Shown here: piece after piece, positions 6,073-12,254 of the stretch
Position numbering within the stretch: position 1 is the first letter of the stretch
Layout: each line of letters opens with the position of its first letter
NCBI GenBank assembly: GCA_020062805.1
Contig: JAGUVP010000112.1
Coordinates: 1-12,254, forward strand
From: Candidatus Bipolaricaulis sp.
GTDB taxonomy: Bacteria > Bipolaricaulota > Bipolaricaulia > Bipolaricaulales > Bipolaricaulaceae
Length of the DNA: 12,254 bases
Reading direction: 5' to 3'
Translations under genes and position numbers: made by a program
Notes under the pieces: generated by a model
Told to the model about the DNA's origin: nothing
Database searches by the model: none
Seen by the model: only the letters and a program-made list of their open reading frames with translations

Positions 6073-6096
6073 TGTAACCTTCAAGCAACCTTGAAG
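6073..6096 (+). promoter_or_regulatory. Candidate -10 box and hairpin ahead of the small peptide gene
   Basis: TGTAAC (6073-6078) is a plausible -10 box. No good -35 box lies 17 bp upstream, as expected for an activator-dependent promoter. A perfect 7-bp inverted repeat, CTTCAAG-CAAC-CTTGAAG (6079-6096), sits at the predicted transcript start, directly before AGGAGG (6100-6105). It could act as an operator or as a 5' hairpin that controls translation or stability. Confidence 0.35.
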
Positions 6097-6111
6097 TGTA
6101 GGAGGTGGCGT

Positions 6112-6222
6112 ATGATGTCTGAGCGTGAGAAGTTCTTGGCAAGAATCGCCGAAATCGAGAGAGATCGTGAAAAGTACTGCTGCGGGAGGGGATGTTCGCC
6201 CGGCCGAGACGAGCCCACGTGA
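6112..6222 (+). CDS. 36-residue Cys-rich peptide, candidate precursor for the radical SAM enzyme
   Basis: ATG 6112 (a second ATG follows at 6115) has a perfect AGGAGG six bases upstream, so translation is well supported despite the small size. Residues 1-22 (MMSEREKFLARIAEIERDRE..) are highly charged and look helical, like a RiPP leader. The C-terminal part, KYCCGRGCSPGRDEPT, holds three cysteines, like a core. The gene lies between the operator cluster and the radical SAM/SPASM gene, followed by ABC exporter genes, the usual context of a modified peptide. I do not recognise its family. It ends at TGA 6220-6222, after which the same frame stays open to 6288 and repeats the EK-x-CC motif. It could also be a small metal- or redox-binding protein, or a non-functional remnant. 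Confidence 0.6.
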   Translation: MMSEREKFLARIAEIERDREKYCCGRGCSPGRDEPT

Positions 6223-6288
6223 CGCAGTGATCCCGTTACGGAAAAGCTCTGCTGTTCGGAAGATCGGGTGGCTTGCGTAAGCAGCTAG
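6223..6288 (+). other. In-frame continuation of the peptide ORF beyond UGA, with a second EK-x-CC motif
   Basis: After TGA (6220-6222) the same frame reads RSDPVTEKLCCSEDRVACVSS and ends at TAG 6286-6288. EKLCC..C echoes EKYCC..C before the stop, and no in-frame start codon precedes it, so translation would need readthrough, selenocysteine or another recoding of UGA. The DNA after TGA can form a weak two-part stem (GCAG/CTGC enclosing CCG-TTA-CGG), but I see no convincing bacterial SECIS loop. If UGA is read, the product has 58 residues and six cysteines. Chance or relic sequence remains possible. Confidence 0.3.
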
Positions 6289-6660
6289 ACGCCTTCTTCT
6301 CCTGGGTCGGGGCCCTGTTGCTGTGGCTAGTAGCAGCTAGTAGCAGGGGGTCCCTCTGCTTCGTGCGAAGAGCCAACAACAGGGGTGTGTGTTCGGGGAT
6401 CGAACGAGCGACCGGGTGAGGCTAACGTATTCACCATTCGCCAGCAAGCTCCAGGCGATTGCTGGACAGCGTCGCTCCTGCTTTGGGATCGCAGCGATGT
6501 CCCTGGAGCAGGGGTTGATTGGCGGGGGTACCGCGGTATTGGGATGCTGTACTGGTGTAGTCTCACCGGATCTTTGGTGTCATAGTCGGAAGTATGTTTT
6601 GGGCATGGATTTCCGGAGGCTCACAGAGGTGCCTTCAATGAGGGAGGTCAGGCTAAGTTG
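6289..6660 (+). other. 372-bp region without a convincing gene, rich in inverted repeats
   Basis: The region opens with a 7-bp hairpin, GCAGGGGG/TCCCTCTGC (6343-6359, one G-T pair). Four hairpins then follow in a row: GTTCG-N5-CGAAC (6391-6405), GGTGA/TCACC (6415-6435), CCAGCAA/TTGCTGG with an 11-nt loop (6441-6465), and a two-step stem CCTGCT..GGGA/TCCC..AGCAGG (6477-6512). TACCGCGGTA (6529-6538) is a 10-bp palindrome. A transcript from the upstream promoter would carry this as a folded spacer before the radical SAM gene: a structured leader, attenuator or small RNA is possible. A 90-codon open frame (6389-6661) crosses it but lacks good coding support. Confidence 0.4.
6326..6345 (+). repeat. 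Tandem 10-bp direct repeat
   Basis: GCTAGTAGCA occurs twice without a gap. It lies in the noncoding stretch after the peptide gene, next to the 6343-6359 hairpin. It is too short to assign a role and may be a slippage product. Confidence 0.6.
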
Positions 6661-6671
6661 AGGAGGCTAGG

Positions 6672-7784
6672 GTGCCGATCTTATCCGCAGGAGTTCCATT
6701 CGGGGAGATCAATACCAGGGCTCCAGCGCTCTCGCATCTGGCCCTGAGTCTGACACAGGGGTGCAATCTGCGTTGCCTTCACTGCCAGGTGGATGCAGGA
6801 AGTACCTTGCCTCACGAGGTCACTACGCAGCAGGTCTTCCAAGTGGTCTCACAAGCGACGGACTTGGGGGCAAGGGCGGTTTCCATCTCGGGAGGCGAGC
6901 CTTTCCTACGTGATGACCTGCATGAGATTGTTGGATACGCAACCTCCAGAGGCTGCAGGGTTTCCATTGAGACGAACGGTACACTCCTGACCGATGCACT
7001 TCTGCAGCAACTGACAGCTGTTACCAGCTCTGTCTTTCTGTCGGTGAGCCTAGACGGGAGCAGGCCCATGACCCACGACTGCTTCCGCGGCGTGCCCGGC
7101 GCGGCCGCGCTGACGATAAAGGCTCTTGAGAGGGCAAGTACCTTGGGCATTCAGCTCCAAGTGCTCACCGTTCTTAACCGCATGAACCTGGAGGAGATCT
7201 CGGACATAACGAAGTTTGCACACGGGCTAGGCGCGGAGCACCGGGTCCTGATCCTGCAGGACATTGGGCGGGCTAGCGGCCACTCCGATCTCATGCTTGC
7301 GCCAAAGGAGCTTCAGGCATTCTTCGATAGGTTCCTGTTTCCGGAGATGCGCAGGGATCGTCTGCCGGATGGAAGCGTGCGCAACTTGCACGTTGACCTA
7401 CCCATTGCCCTTCTGCCACCGGATCTCAAGGCAAGGGCAATCTGCAATTGGGGATATGGGCTCATAGGAATGGCCCCCAACGGCGCCATCGGACTCTGCC
7501 ATCGAGTGCTCGACATCGACGACCTGATCGGCGGTTACGCCGGGGAACGCACAGTGCGCGAGATCTGGGAATCTCCGCTGTTCCATCGATTGCGTGCATT
7601 CGATGGGCGTGGGCTACAAGGGGTGTGCAGTAGGTGTTTGGCAGCCCGGATCTGCCGTGGCCGGTGTCGAGTCAACGCGTATCACCACTACGGGGACTTG
7701 GATGCCCCCGACCCTATCTGTCAGTCGTTCTACGAAGCTGGGCTCTTCCCATCGTACGCCCTTTCGATCGAGGAGAAGGGGTGA
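6672..7784 (+). CDS. Radical SAM/SPASM protein, candidate peptide maturase
   Basis: The 370-residue protein starts at GTG 6672, five bases after GAGGAGG. The radical SAM cluster motif is C31-x3-C35-x2-C38 (CNLRCLHC), followed by SGGEPFLR (73-80) and ETNGTLLTDALLQQL (100-114), the SAM-binding elements. The C-terminus has a complete seven-cysteine SPASM pattern: C258-x12-G-x4-C276, C319-x2-C322-x5-C328-x3-C332, then C350. This predicts two auxiliary [4Fe-4S] clusters. SPASM enzymes (anSME, PqqE, AlbA and relatives) often modify peptides or proteins, making thioether or C-C bonds. Heme-pathway relatives (NirJ/AhbC/AhbD type) look similar, so a small-molecule or heme-related role is the main alternative. 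The upstream Cys-rich peptide and downstream ABC exporter favour a peptide substrate. Base composition is lower in G+C than the flanking genes. Confidence 0.88.
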   Translation: MPILSAGVPFGEINTRAPALSHLALSLTQGCNLRCLHCQVDAGSTLPHEVTTQQVFQVVSQATDLGARAVSISGGEPFLRDDLHEIVGYATSRGCRVSIETNGTLLTDALLQQLTAVTSSVFLSVSLDGSRPMTHDCFRGVPGAAALTIKALERASTLGIQLQVLTVLNRMNLEEISDITKFAHGLGAEHRVLILQDIGRASGHSDLMLAPKELQAFFDRFLFPEMRRDRLPDGSVRNLHVDLPIALLPPDLKARAICNWGYGLIGMAPNGAIGLCHRVLDIDDLIGGYAGERTVREIWESPLFHRLRAFDGRGLQGVCSRCLAARICRGRCRVNAYHHYGDLDAPDPICQSFYEAGLFPSYALSIEEKG

Positions 7785-7793
7785 TCTCATACC

Positions 7794-8474
7794 ATGGGAA
7801 CCGCAAGCCAATCTGCGAAGTCCGACTCCAGGGAGACAGAGATTGTCTATCGCGTAGAGGGGCATACCAAGATCAACGGGAATCCCTTAGTGGTGGCCAA
7901 CGAGAACATCAACCTTAGGGTCACCCAGGGCAGCCTTGTGGGGATCTTCGGGCCCAACGGGGCTGGGAAGACCACACTGGTTCGCCAAATGGCGGGGTTG
8001 CTGCGCCCTACACAAGGGGACATCCTTCTCTGCGGGTACAACATAGTACGTGAGCCGGGGAGAGTGTCACAACTTGTAGGTTACTATGGGCAGAAGGTGC
8101 TTGCACTTCGGGCCCACAAGCTGCACGAAGTGCTGTACATTGCTGGCTTGCTTCGGGGGCAACGCAGGACAGAGGTGCGCCAACAGGCTCGCGAGATCAT
8201 CGGGAGGTTCGCGAGCTTGACGCACTTGCGGATCGGGTTCTTGACCGTTTGAGTGGCGGTGAGCAGAGACTAGCGGTGCTCCTTTCCACCTTCATGGGGA
8301 CCCCCCCGATTGTCATTCTGGATGAACCAACGAACTTGACCCTCTTCGGTGCCGATTACTTTGAGAGTTGGGAGTATCTTTGGGAGGTCCGCGACGATCA
8401 CGGTACGATGATCATCTTTGTCACACAACCTACTGGAAGCCGAGACCGTGGTGGAACGGGTTATCATCATCTGA
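7794..8474 (+). pseudogene. ABC transporter ATPase with two compensating frameshifts and a lost C-terminus
   Basis: The first frame (7794-8210) has Walker A GPNGAGKTT and closely parallels the next ATPase, as in GIFGPNGAGKTTLVRQ in both. It runs to TGA near 8252, but the family sequence continues in another frame from 8213: ELDALADRVLDRLSGGEQRL, then VILDEPTN (Walker B). The junction TTC-gc-GAG shows two extra bases at 8211-8212. Near 8423 two bases are missing in the ACAC run, and the original frame returns as HNLLEAETVVERVIII before TGA 8472-8474. The product also lacks the normal D-loop (LTLFG replaces DLDP) and everything after the H-loop strand. It reads as a decaying tandem duplicate of the downstream ATPase. 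Sequencing error at two dinucleotide runs is the alternative for the shifts, but not for the altered D-loop or the short end. Confidence 0.85.
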
Positions 8475-8484
8475 GGGGTGAGAC

Positions 8485-9426
8485 ATGGCGGTGGCGTATG
8501 AGGTTGCAGGGCTGACGAAGAGGTACCCCGGGCCGAAGGAGGTGCTCGCCAACGACCGCATTGACCTCCGTATCACGAGCGGGGAGATCGTGGGGATCTT
8601 CGGCCCCAACGGGGCGGGCAAGACGACGCTCGTGCGGCAGCTGATGGGCCTGCTTCGGCCCACCGCGGGCCAGATTCGGCTGTTCGACCACGACCTCGTC
8701 CGTGAGCCCACGGCTGCCACGGAGTACGTGGCCTACTTCGCTCAGGAAACCTCGTACTTCTGGTACCTGCAAGCCCGAGAACTCCTCATCATCACGGGAC
8801 GATTGCGCGGTTTCTCGACAGGAGAGGCCAAGGATCAGGCGGAGGATCTGCTGGCGAGGTTCGGCCTGCAGGCAATGGCCAATAGGACCCTGTCCCGGCT
8901 CAGCTTCGGCCAGGCGCGGTTCGTGGTGCTGCTCACGGTGTTCATGGGAAACCGGCCGATCCTGATCCTGGACGAGCCGACAAACGATCTCGATCCTCTC
9001 CACAGACGTGCCTTCTGGGACTACCTGTGGGAGATGAACAGCCGAGAAGGGATCACCGTACTCCTCGTTACCCACAACGTGCACGAGGCAGAACACGTGG
9101 TGCACCGGGTGGTGATCGTGGATGCGGGGCGCATCGTCGCCTCCGGGACGCCCGGCGAGCTCAAGGCGGGGCTGGAAGGTCAGGCGCGGGTGGAGATCGC
9201 GTTGGCGAATCCCCTCGACGAGCACGAGCTGCCGACGTTCGCAGGCTGCGAGAGGCTCCCCGCGAAGCGGAACACCCTCTTGCTCCAGGCGGCCCGGGAG
9301 AACGTGGAGGCGGTGATCCGTGCTGTGTACGACCGTTTCCCCTCAGGTGCGGTGAGCGACCTGCGGGTCGTCCCGCCGACCCTGGAGGACGTCTACGTGC
9401 AGACCGTGGGGAAGGAGTGGGTATGA
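8485..9426 (+). CDS. ABC transporter ATP-binding protein (ABC-2 exporter type)
   Basis: The 313-residue ATPase would energise the permease encoded directly downstream. Walker A is GPNGAGKT (40-47), the Q-loop glutamine Q87, the signature LSFGQ (139-143, a variant of LSGGQ), Walker B LILDEP (160-165) with D-loop NDLDP, and the H-loop histidine H197 in VTHNV. A C-terminal extension of about 90 residues (from GTPGELKAGL) is typical of NatA/CcmA-like exporter subunits. The ATG follows GAGGGG at the end of the broken paralogue, 11 bp after its stop, and the gene overlaps the permease by ATGA. G+C is clearly higher than in the broken copy. The substrate is unknown; context suggests export of the modified peptide. 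Confidence 0.94.
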   Translation: MAVAYEVAGLTKRYPGPKEVLANDRIDLRITSGEIVGIFGPNGAGKTTLVRQLMGLLRPTAGQIRLFDHDLVREPTAATEYVAYFAQETSYFWYLQARELLIITGRLRGFSTGEAKDQAEDLLARFGLQAMANRTLSRLSFGQARFVVLLTVFMGNRPILILDEPTNDLDPLHRRAFWDYLWEMNSREGITVLLVTHNVHEAEHVVHRVVIVDAGRIVASGTPGELKAGLEGQARVEIALANPLDEHELPTFAGCERLPAKRNTLLLQAARENVEAVIRAVYDRFPSGAVSDLRVVPPTLEDVYVQTVGKEWV

Positions 9427-10193
9427 AAGGGTTCTGGGCAGCGGCGCGGAAGTTCGCGGTGAGCAGCTGGCTGGTGTTCGTGAGCCAGGTGTTGGAGATC
9501 AGGCATCTGTGGTTCTGGTCCCTCGTCATGATGAGTTTCATCCCGCTTACGATGTTGGGGTTCCTGCTTCTGTTCGGAGACGCATCGCCCGAACGCGTCA
9601 TCTACATCGTCACAGGAAGCATCACCTACTCTGTGGCCCTGCAGGCTGGTCTCGCGCTGGGCCAGGGGATCGGGTCCATGAAGGTCCGCCGTGTGTTTGA
9701 CTACTACGCTTCGCTGCCGATCACCAAGCTCTCGTTTATCTTCGGGCTGAACCTCAAGGCCTTGGTGTTGTGTGTGCCGTCCACGCTTACCCTTCTCGCC
9801 ATCGCTCTGCTGGCGTTCGGTGTGCGTCTGGTGAACTCTGGCTGGCTGCCCGTTGCGTTCGTCCTGGGCGGGTTCTCGTTGGCGGGGTTGGGGGCAGCGA
9901 TCGGGTTCTACAGCCGCAGCGGTCAGATCGCGAGCATCGCTACCCAGATTGCGACCCCGATCTTGGTGTTCTTCGCCCCGGTGTACATGCCCGAGGCTGC
10001 CCTGCCCACGTTCCTTCGCTACACGGCGTGGGTGCTGCCGACCACGCACGTGGCACGGCTCCTGCGGAGCGCGTTCGGGGAGGTCGTAGAAGGGACCGGG
10101 CAATCGGTCGTCATCCTCGTCGGGTTCGTCATCCTCAGCGTAATCCTTGTCCAACGCGGGCTGGACTGGCGCGGCGACCGCCCGTTGGCCTGA
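9423..10193 (+). CDS. ABC-2 type transporter permease
   Basis: The 256-residue integral membrane protein has about six hydrophobic segments: near 29-52, 58-84, 110-134, 141-163, 169-189 and 228-244. This is the usual ABC-2 permease layout. MKVRRVFDYYASLPITKLSF (86-105) is the cytoplasmic coupling segment, and YTAWVLPTTHVARLLRSAFG (200-219) matches the conserved region before the last helix. ATG 9423 overlaps the ATPase stop (ATGA), showing translational coupling, so the two form one transporter. With a single permease gene it probably works as a homodimer. Transported substrate unknown. Confidence 0.92.
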   Translation: MKGFWAAARKFAVSSWLVFVSQVLEIRHLWFWSLVMMSFIPLTMLGFLLLFGDASPERVIYIVTGSITYSVALQAGLALGQGIGSMKVRRVFDYYASLPITKLSFIFGLNLKALVLCVPSTLTLLAIALLAFGVRLVNSGWLPVAFVLGGFSLAGLGAAIGFYSRSGQIASIATQIATPILVFFAPVYMPEAALPTFLRYTAWVLPTTHVARLLRSAFGEVVEGTGQSVVILVGFVILSVILVQRGLDWRGDRPLA

Positions 10194-10314
10194 GAAGTGT
10201 CGATAGGGACTGAAGGCGCTGGACTCGGAGACGGTCGCGCGCTTCTGCACCCCCGAACCGGAACGCAGCATAGGGTTGTTGACAGGCGCCGGAGGCGTCG
10301 AGGAGGCAGAGGAA

Positions 10315-11199
10315 ATGTGGGAGATCCTCCATAGGGTGAAGCGGACGTTCGAACGGAGCCTGCCCGTGACCGGGCACGTGCGGCTGGAGGTGCGCACCGA
10401 GAGCGGCGACGTGGCCGTGCGGGAAGGAGCTGATGGCGTTGTTCGCGTCCGGGGCCGGATCTGGGTTTCAGGACCTCGCGATGAGGTCCGGGAGGTGTTG
10501 GCTGAGATCGAAATCCACCCACCGGTCGAGCAGACCGGTTCCACCCTCCGGATCGGCGACCTCCCCTCGCGGCTCGAGCGGGACAACTGCTCGGTGGCCG
10601 CTGACTACTGGATCGAGGCGCCTGTCGATACGGAGGTTCAGGTGGAGGTGGACTCCGGGGACGTGAAGATCGTTGGGTTACGGGGGCCGGTCGTGGCGAA
10701 GCTCGATTCGGGCGATGTCGAGGTGGCGCGGATCGAGGGCGACCTCGAGGTAGAGGTGGACAGCGGGGATGTGGAAGGAGGTCAGCTCCGCGGGAGAGCA
10801 TGGTTCGACATAGACAGCGGTGACCTCGATCTGTGCGACGTCCGGGGACCTGTCCGGGCGGTGGTCGACTCGGGGGACGTGGCGTTGGCCGATCTCGGCC
10901 CTGAGCTGGAACTGAGCGTGGACTCGGGGGACGTCAGCCTCGCCTCGGCCGTGCCCGACGGGGCACGGTGGAGGATCGAGACCGACTCGGGTGACGTCGC
11001 GGTCTGTCTTCCCCGCGGTAGCCGATGCGTGATGGAGGCGGAGGCGAGCTCGGGGGACCTCGACTGCGACCTTCCGCTGGTGGTGGAGACCGACGACGAA
11101 GGGGCCTCGGCTCGCGGTACCCTGGGAGAGGGGGCCACGGCGCGGATCGAGATCTCGACCGACAACGGGGACATCGCCCTCCGCTGGAGGGACCGGTAG
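10315..11199 (+). CDS. DUF4097-like repeat protein (putative beta-solenoid)
   Basis: From ATG 10315, with AGGAGG at 10301-10306, the protein has 294 residues. A TTG at 10276 would add 13 but has no comparable ribosome site. The middle is built of 18-residue units beginning DSGDV or DSGDL, starting at nucleotides 10651, 10705, 10759, 10813, 10867 and 10921. Less regular units follow (DSGDVAV, SSGDLDC, DNGDIAL), and there is an early ESGDVAV. Such repeats are typical of the DUF4097 'putative adhesin' family and predict a right-handed beta-solenoid. No signal peptide or membrane segment is visible, so it is probably cytoplasmic, unlike a true adhesin. It lies 121 bp after the permease on the same strand, possibly in one transcript. 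Its role is unknown. Confidence 0.85.
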   Translation: MWEILHRVKRTFERSLPVTGHVRLEVRTESGDVAVREGADGVVRVRGRIWVSGPRDEVREVLAEIEIHPPVEQTGSTLRIGDLPSRLERDNCSVAADYWIEAPVDTEVQVEVDSGDVKIVGLRGPVVAKLDSGDVEVARIEGDLEVEVDSGDVEGGQLRGRAWFDIDSGDLDLCDVRGPVRAVVDSGDVALADLGPELELSVDSGDVSLASAVPDGARWRIETDSGDVAVCLPRGSRCVMEAEASSGDLDCDLPLVVETDDEGASARGTLGEGATARIEISTDNGDIALRWRDR

Positions 11200-11391
11200 A
11201 CCTCGGGGACCCCATCGCACCCGGAACGCCCCGCGATCGCAGGGTGGCTCGCGAACCGGCCCGCGCGGTGAATTAGTGATCGCATCTGTATTCCGCGTGG
11301 TTCCATCGGCAAGGTCGCCCGGTCGGCGCGAGGATGAGGGGGCCCGCCGTCCCCACGAAGCAGGTCCCTCGGGGATGGCCCAAAGTCATTT

Positions 11392-11420
11392 TTGCGGGAT
11401 GAGCGCGGGGAGGCTATAGT
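11392..11420 (+). promoter_or_regulatory. Candidate glmU promoter close to the start codon
   Basis: TTGCGG (11392-11397) and TATAGT (11415-11420) are 17 bp apart. The -10 box ends 11 bp before the glmU ATG, so the leader would be about 5 nt with no Shine-Dalgarno; the GGGGAGG at 11407-11412 lies upstream of the predicted start. The rest of 11200-11391 shows no gene and no clear terminator. Confidence 0.5.
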
Positions 11421-11431
11421 CAAAGCGGTCG

Positions 11432-12254
11432 ATGGACGACTCGCTCGATGCAGTGATCCTGGCGGCGGGCAAGGGGACGCGTATGCGCTCCCGCCGCCCC
11501 AAGGTCCTCCACTCTCTGATTGGCCTTCCGTTGCTTGAACACGTTCTCCGTGCGGCCCGCGGGATTTCCCCGGCGCGGCTTGTGGTCGTCGTGTCTCACG
11601 GCGCCGACGAGGTTCGCGCGACGTTCCCCGGGCGCGACGTGGTGTTCGTGGACCAGGGGGAGCCCCGCGGCACGGGCCACGCCGTTCTCGCGGCGCGCGA
11701 GGCGGTGGTCTCGGGCACGTTCCTCGTCCTCCCCGGCGATGTCCCGCTTGTCCCCCCAGACGCCCTGCGCGCGCTCGTTCGGTTCCATCGAGAGCAACAA
11801 GCCACGATCTCCCTCCTCACGATGGAGCCCACCGATCCCGGCCCCTACGGCCGCGTGGTGCGGGGTGAGGATGGAAGGCCGCTGCGGATCGTAGAGTCGG
11901 GAGACGCCACCCCGGCCGAGCGGGCGCTCTGCGAGGTCAACTCCGGGATCTGGTGCCTGGAGAACACCCCTCGCCTGTGGCGGGCCTTGGCGAACCTCTC
12001 CACCTCCAACGCGAAGGGGGAGTTCTACCTTACCGACCTCGTAGCCGTCTTCTCCGTTGCGGGGAAGGCCGCCGCCCTTTCCTGGCCGTGCGTGGACGAT
12101 CTGCGGGGGGTCAACGATCGACGGGACCTTGCCCAGGTCGAGGTATTCCTTCGCCAGAGGATTCTCGCCGCGTGGATGCGCGACGGGGTCACGGTGGTGG
12201 ACCCGGCTGCGGTCTACCCGTCCCTCGACGCCGCGGTCGGGGAGGACACGATCC
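11432..12254 (+). CDS. glmU: GlmU, N-terminal uridyltransferase part (gene runs off the right edge)
   Basis: GlmU is bifunctional: the C-terminal domain acetylates glucosamine-1-phosphate and the N-terminal domain joins it to UTP, giving UDP-GlcNAc for peptidoglycan and other envelope polymers. The visible 274 residues are the uridyltransferase domain: LAAGKGTRMRSRRPKVLH (10-27) is the nucleotide-binding signature, GEPRGTGHAVLAA and LPGDVPL follow with the metal-binding aspartate, then YGRVVRGEDG, EVNSGIW and KGEFYLTDLV. The linker helix and the beginning of the left-handed beta-helix (VTVVDPAAVYPSLDAAVGED) appear at the edge, so the full protein probably includes the acetyltransferase. The ATG at 11432 fits the family N-terminus; no ribosome site lies at normal spacing. 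Confidence 0.95.
   Translation, partial: MDDSLDAVILAAGKGTRMRSRRPKVLHSLIGLPLLEHVLRAARGISPARLVVVVSHGADEVRATFPGRDVVFVDQGEPRGTGHAVLAAREAVVSGTFLVLPGDVPLVPPDALRALVRFHREQQATISLLTMEPTDPGPYGRVVRGEDGRPLRIVESGDATPAERALCEVNSGIWCLENTPRLWRALANLSTSNAKGEFYLTDLVAVFSVAGKAAALSWPCVDDLRGVNDRRDLAQVEVFLRQRILAAWMRDGVTVVDPAAVYPSLDAAVGEDTI

Noticed and set aside
6220..6265. SECIS element after the UGA of the small peptide
   Set aside because: Only weak stems, and no clear apical loop of the known bacterial type. Kept as a hypothesis, not a feature.
6385..6460. tRNA-like signals on the minus strand (GTTCGATCC preceded by CACCCGGTC)
   Set aside because: The T-stem does not pair, the anticodon loop has the wrong length, and no acceptor stem can be formed.
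6389..6661. 90-codon open frame (or 54 codons from ATG 6497) ending just before the radical SAM gene, with a GGGTAVLGCCTG segment
   Set aside because: No convincing ribosome site, no recognisable domain, and it crosses several hairpins. A second peptide precursor is possible but not supportable.
11360..11396. Terminator: TCCC-TCG-GGGA followed later by a run of T
   Set aside because: The stem is only 4 bp and the T-run lies about 15 bases beyond it, inside the proposed glmU promoter.

Overview
This 12.25 kb window comes from a high-G+C, apparently anaerobic bacterium. The genes are bacterial housekeeping types (S20, SecF, TrpS, GlmU). The anaerobic ribonucleotide reductase and the Cys-rich CRP/FNR regulator point to life without oxygen. 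The phylum cannot be fixed from sequence alone; a deep-branching anaerobe such as Bipolaricaulota is only a guess.

Layout. 1-859 (minus): start of secF, preceded by rpsT, whose only available initiator is AUU. 1006-4068 (plus): anaerobic RNR operon. The catalytic NrdD chain ends just after its zinc site, and the glycyl-radical domain lies in its own overlapping ORF with a strong Shine-Dalgarno. Next comes an NrdG-type activase carrying an in-frame array of 30-bp palindromic repeats. 4065-5039 (minus): trpS, convergent with nrdG and sharing the CTAG that holds both stop codons.

5166-11199 is the accessory part. It holds a CRP/FNR regulator with an FNR-spaced N-terminal cysteine triad, followed by three operator-like repeats at an exact 22-bp period. 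Then come a 36-residue Cys-rich peptide gene (with an in-frame post-UGA stretch repeating its EK-x-CC motif), about 380 bp of hairpin-rich DNA, and a radical SAM/SPASM enzyme with all seven SPASM cysteines. An ABC ATPase broken by two compensating dinucleotide indels, an intact paralogous ATPase, an ABC-2 permease and a DUF4097-like repeat protein follow. I read this as a candidate redox-controlled RiPP (ribosomally made, modified peptide) or metallopeptide locus: peptide, maturase, exporter and dedicated regulator. The function is inferred from context and not demonstrated. The radical SAM gene and the broken ATPase are less G+C-rich than their neighbours (53-57% in two 60-base samples against 70% in one sample from the second ATPase), which suggests transfer.

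11432-end (plus): N-terminal part of glmU, with a promoter so close to its ATG that the leader is nearly absent; trpS looks the same.
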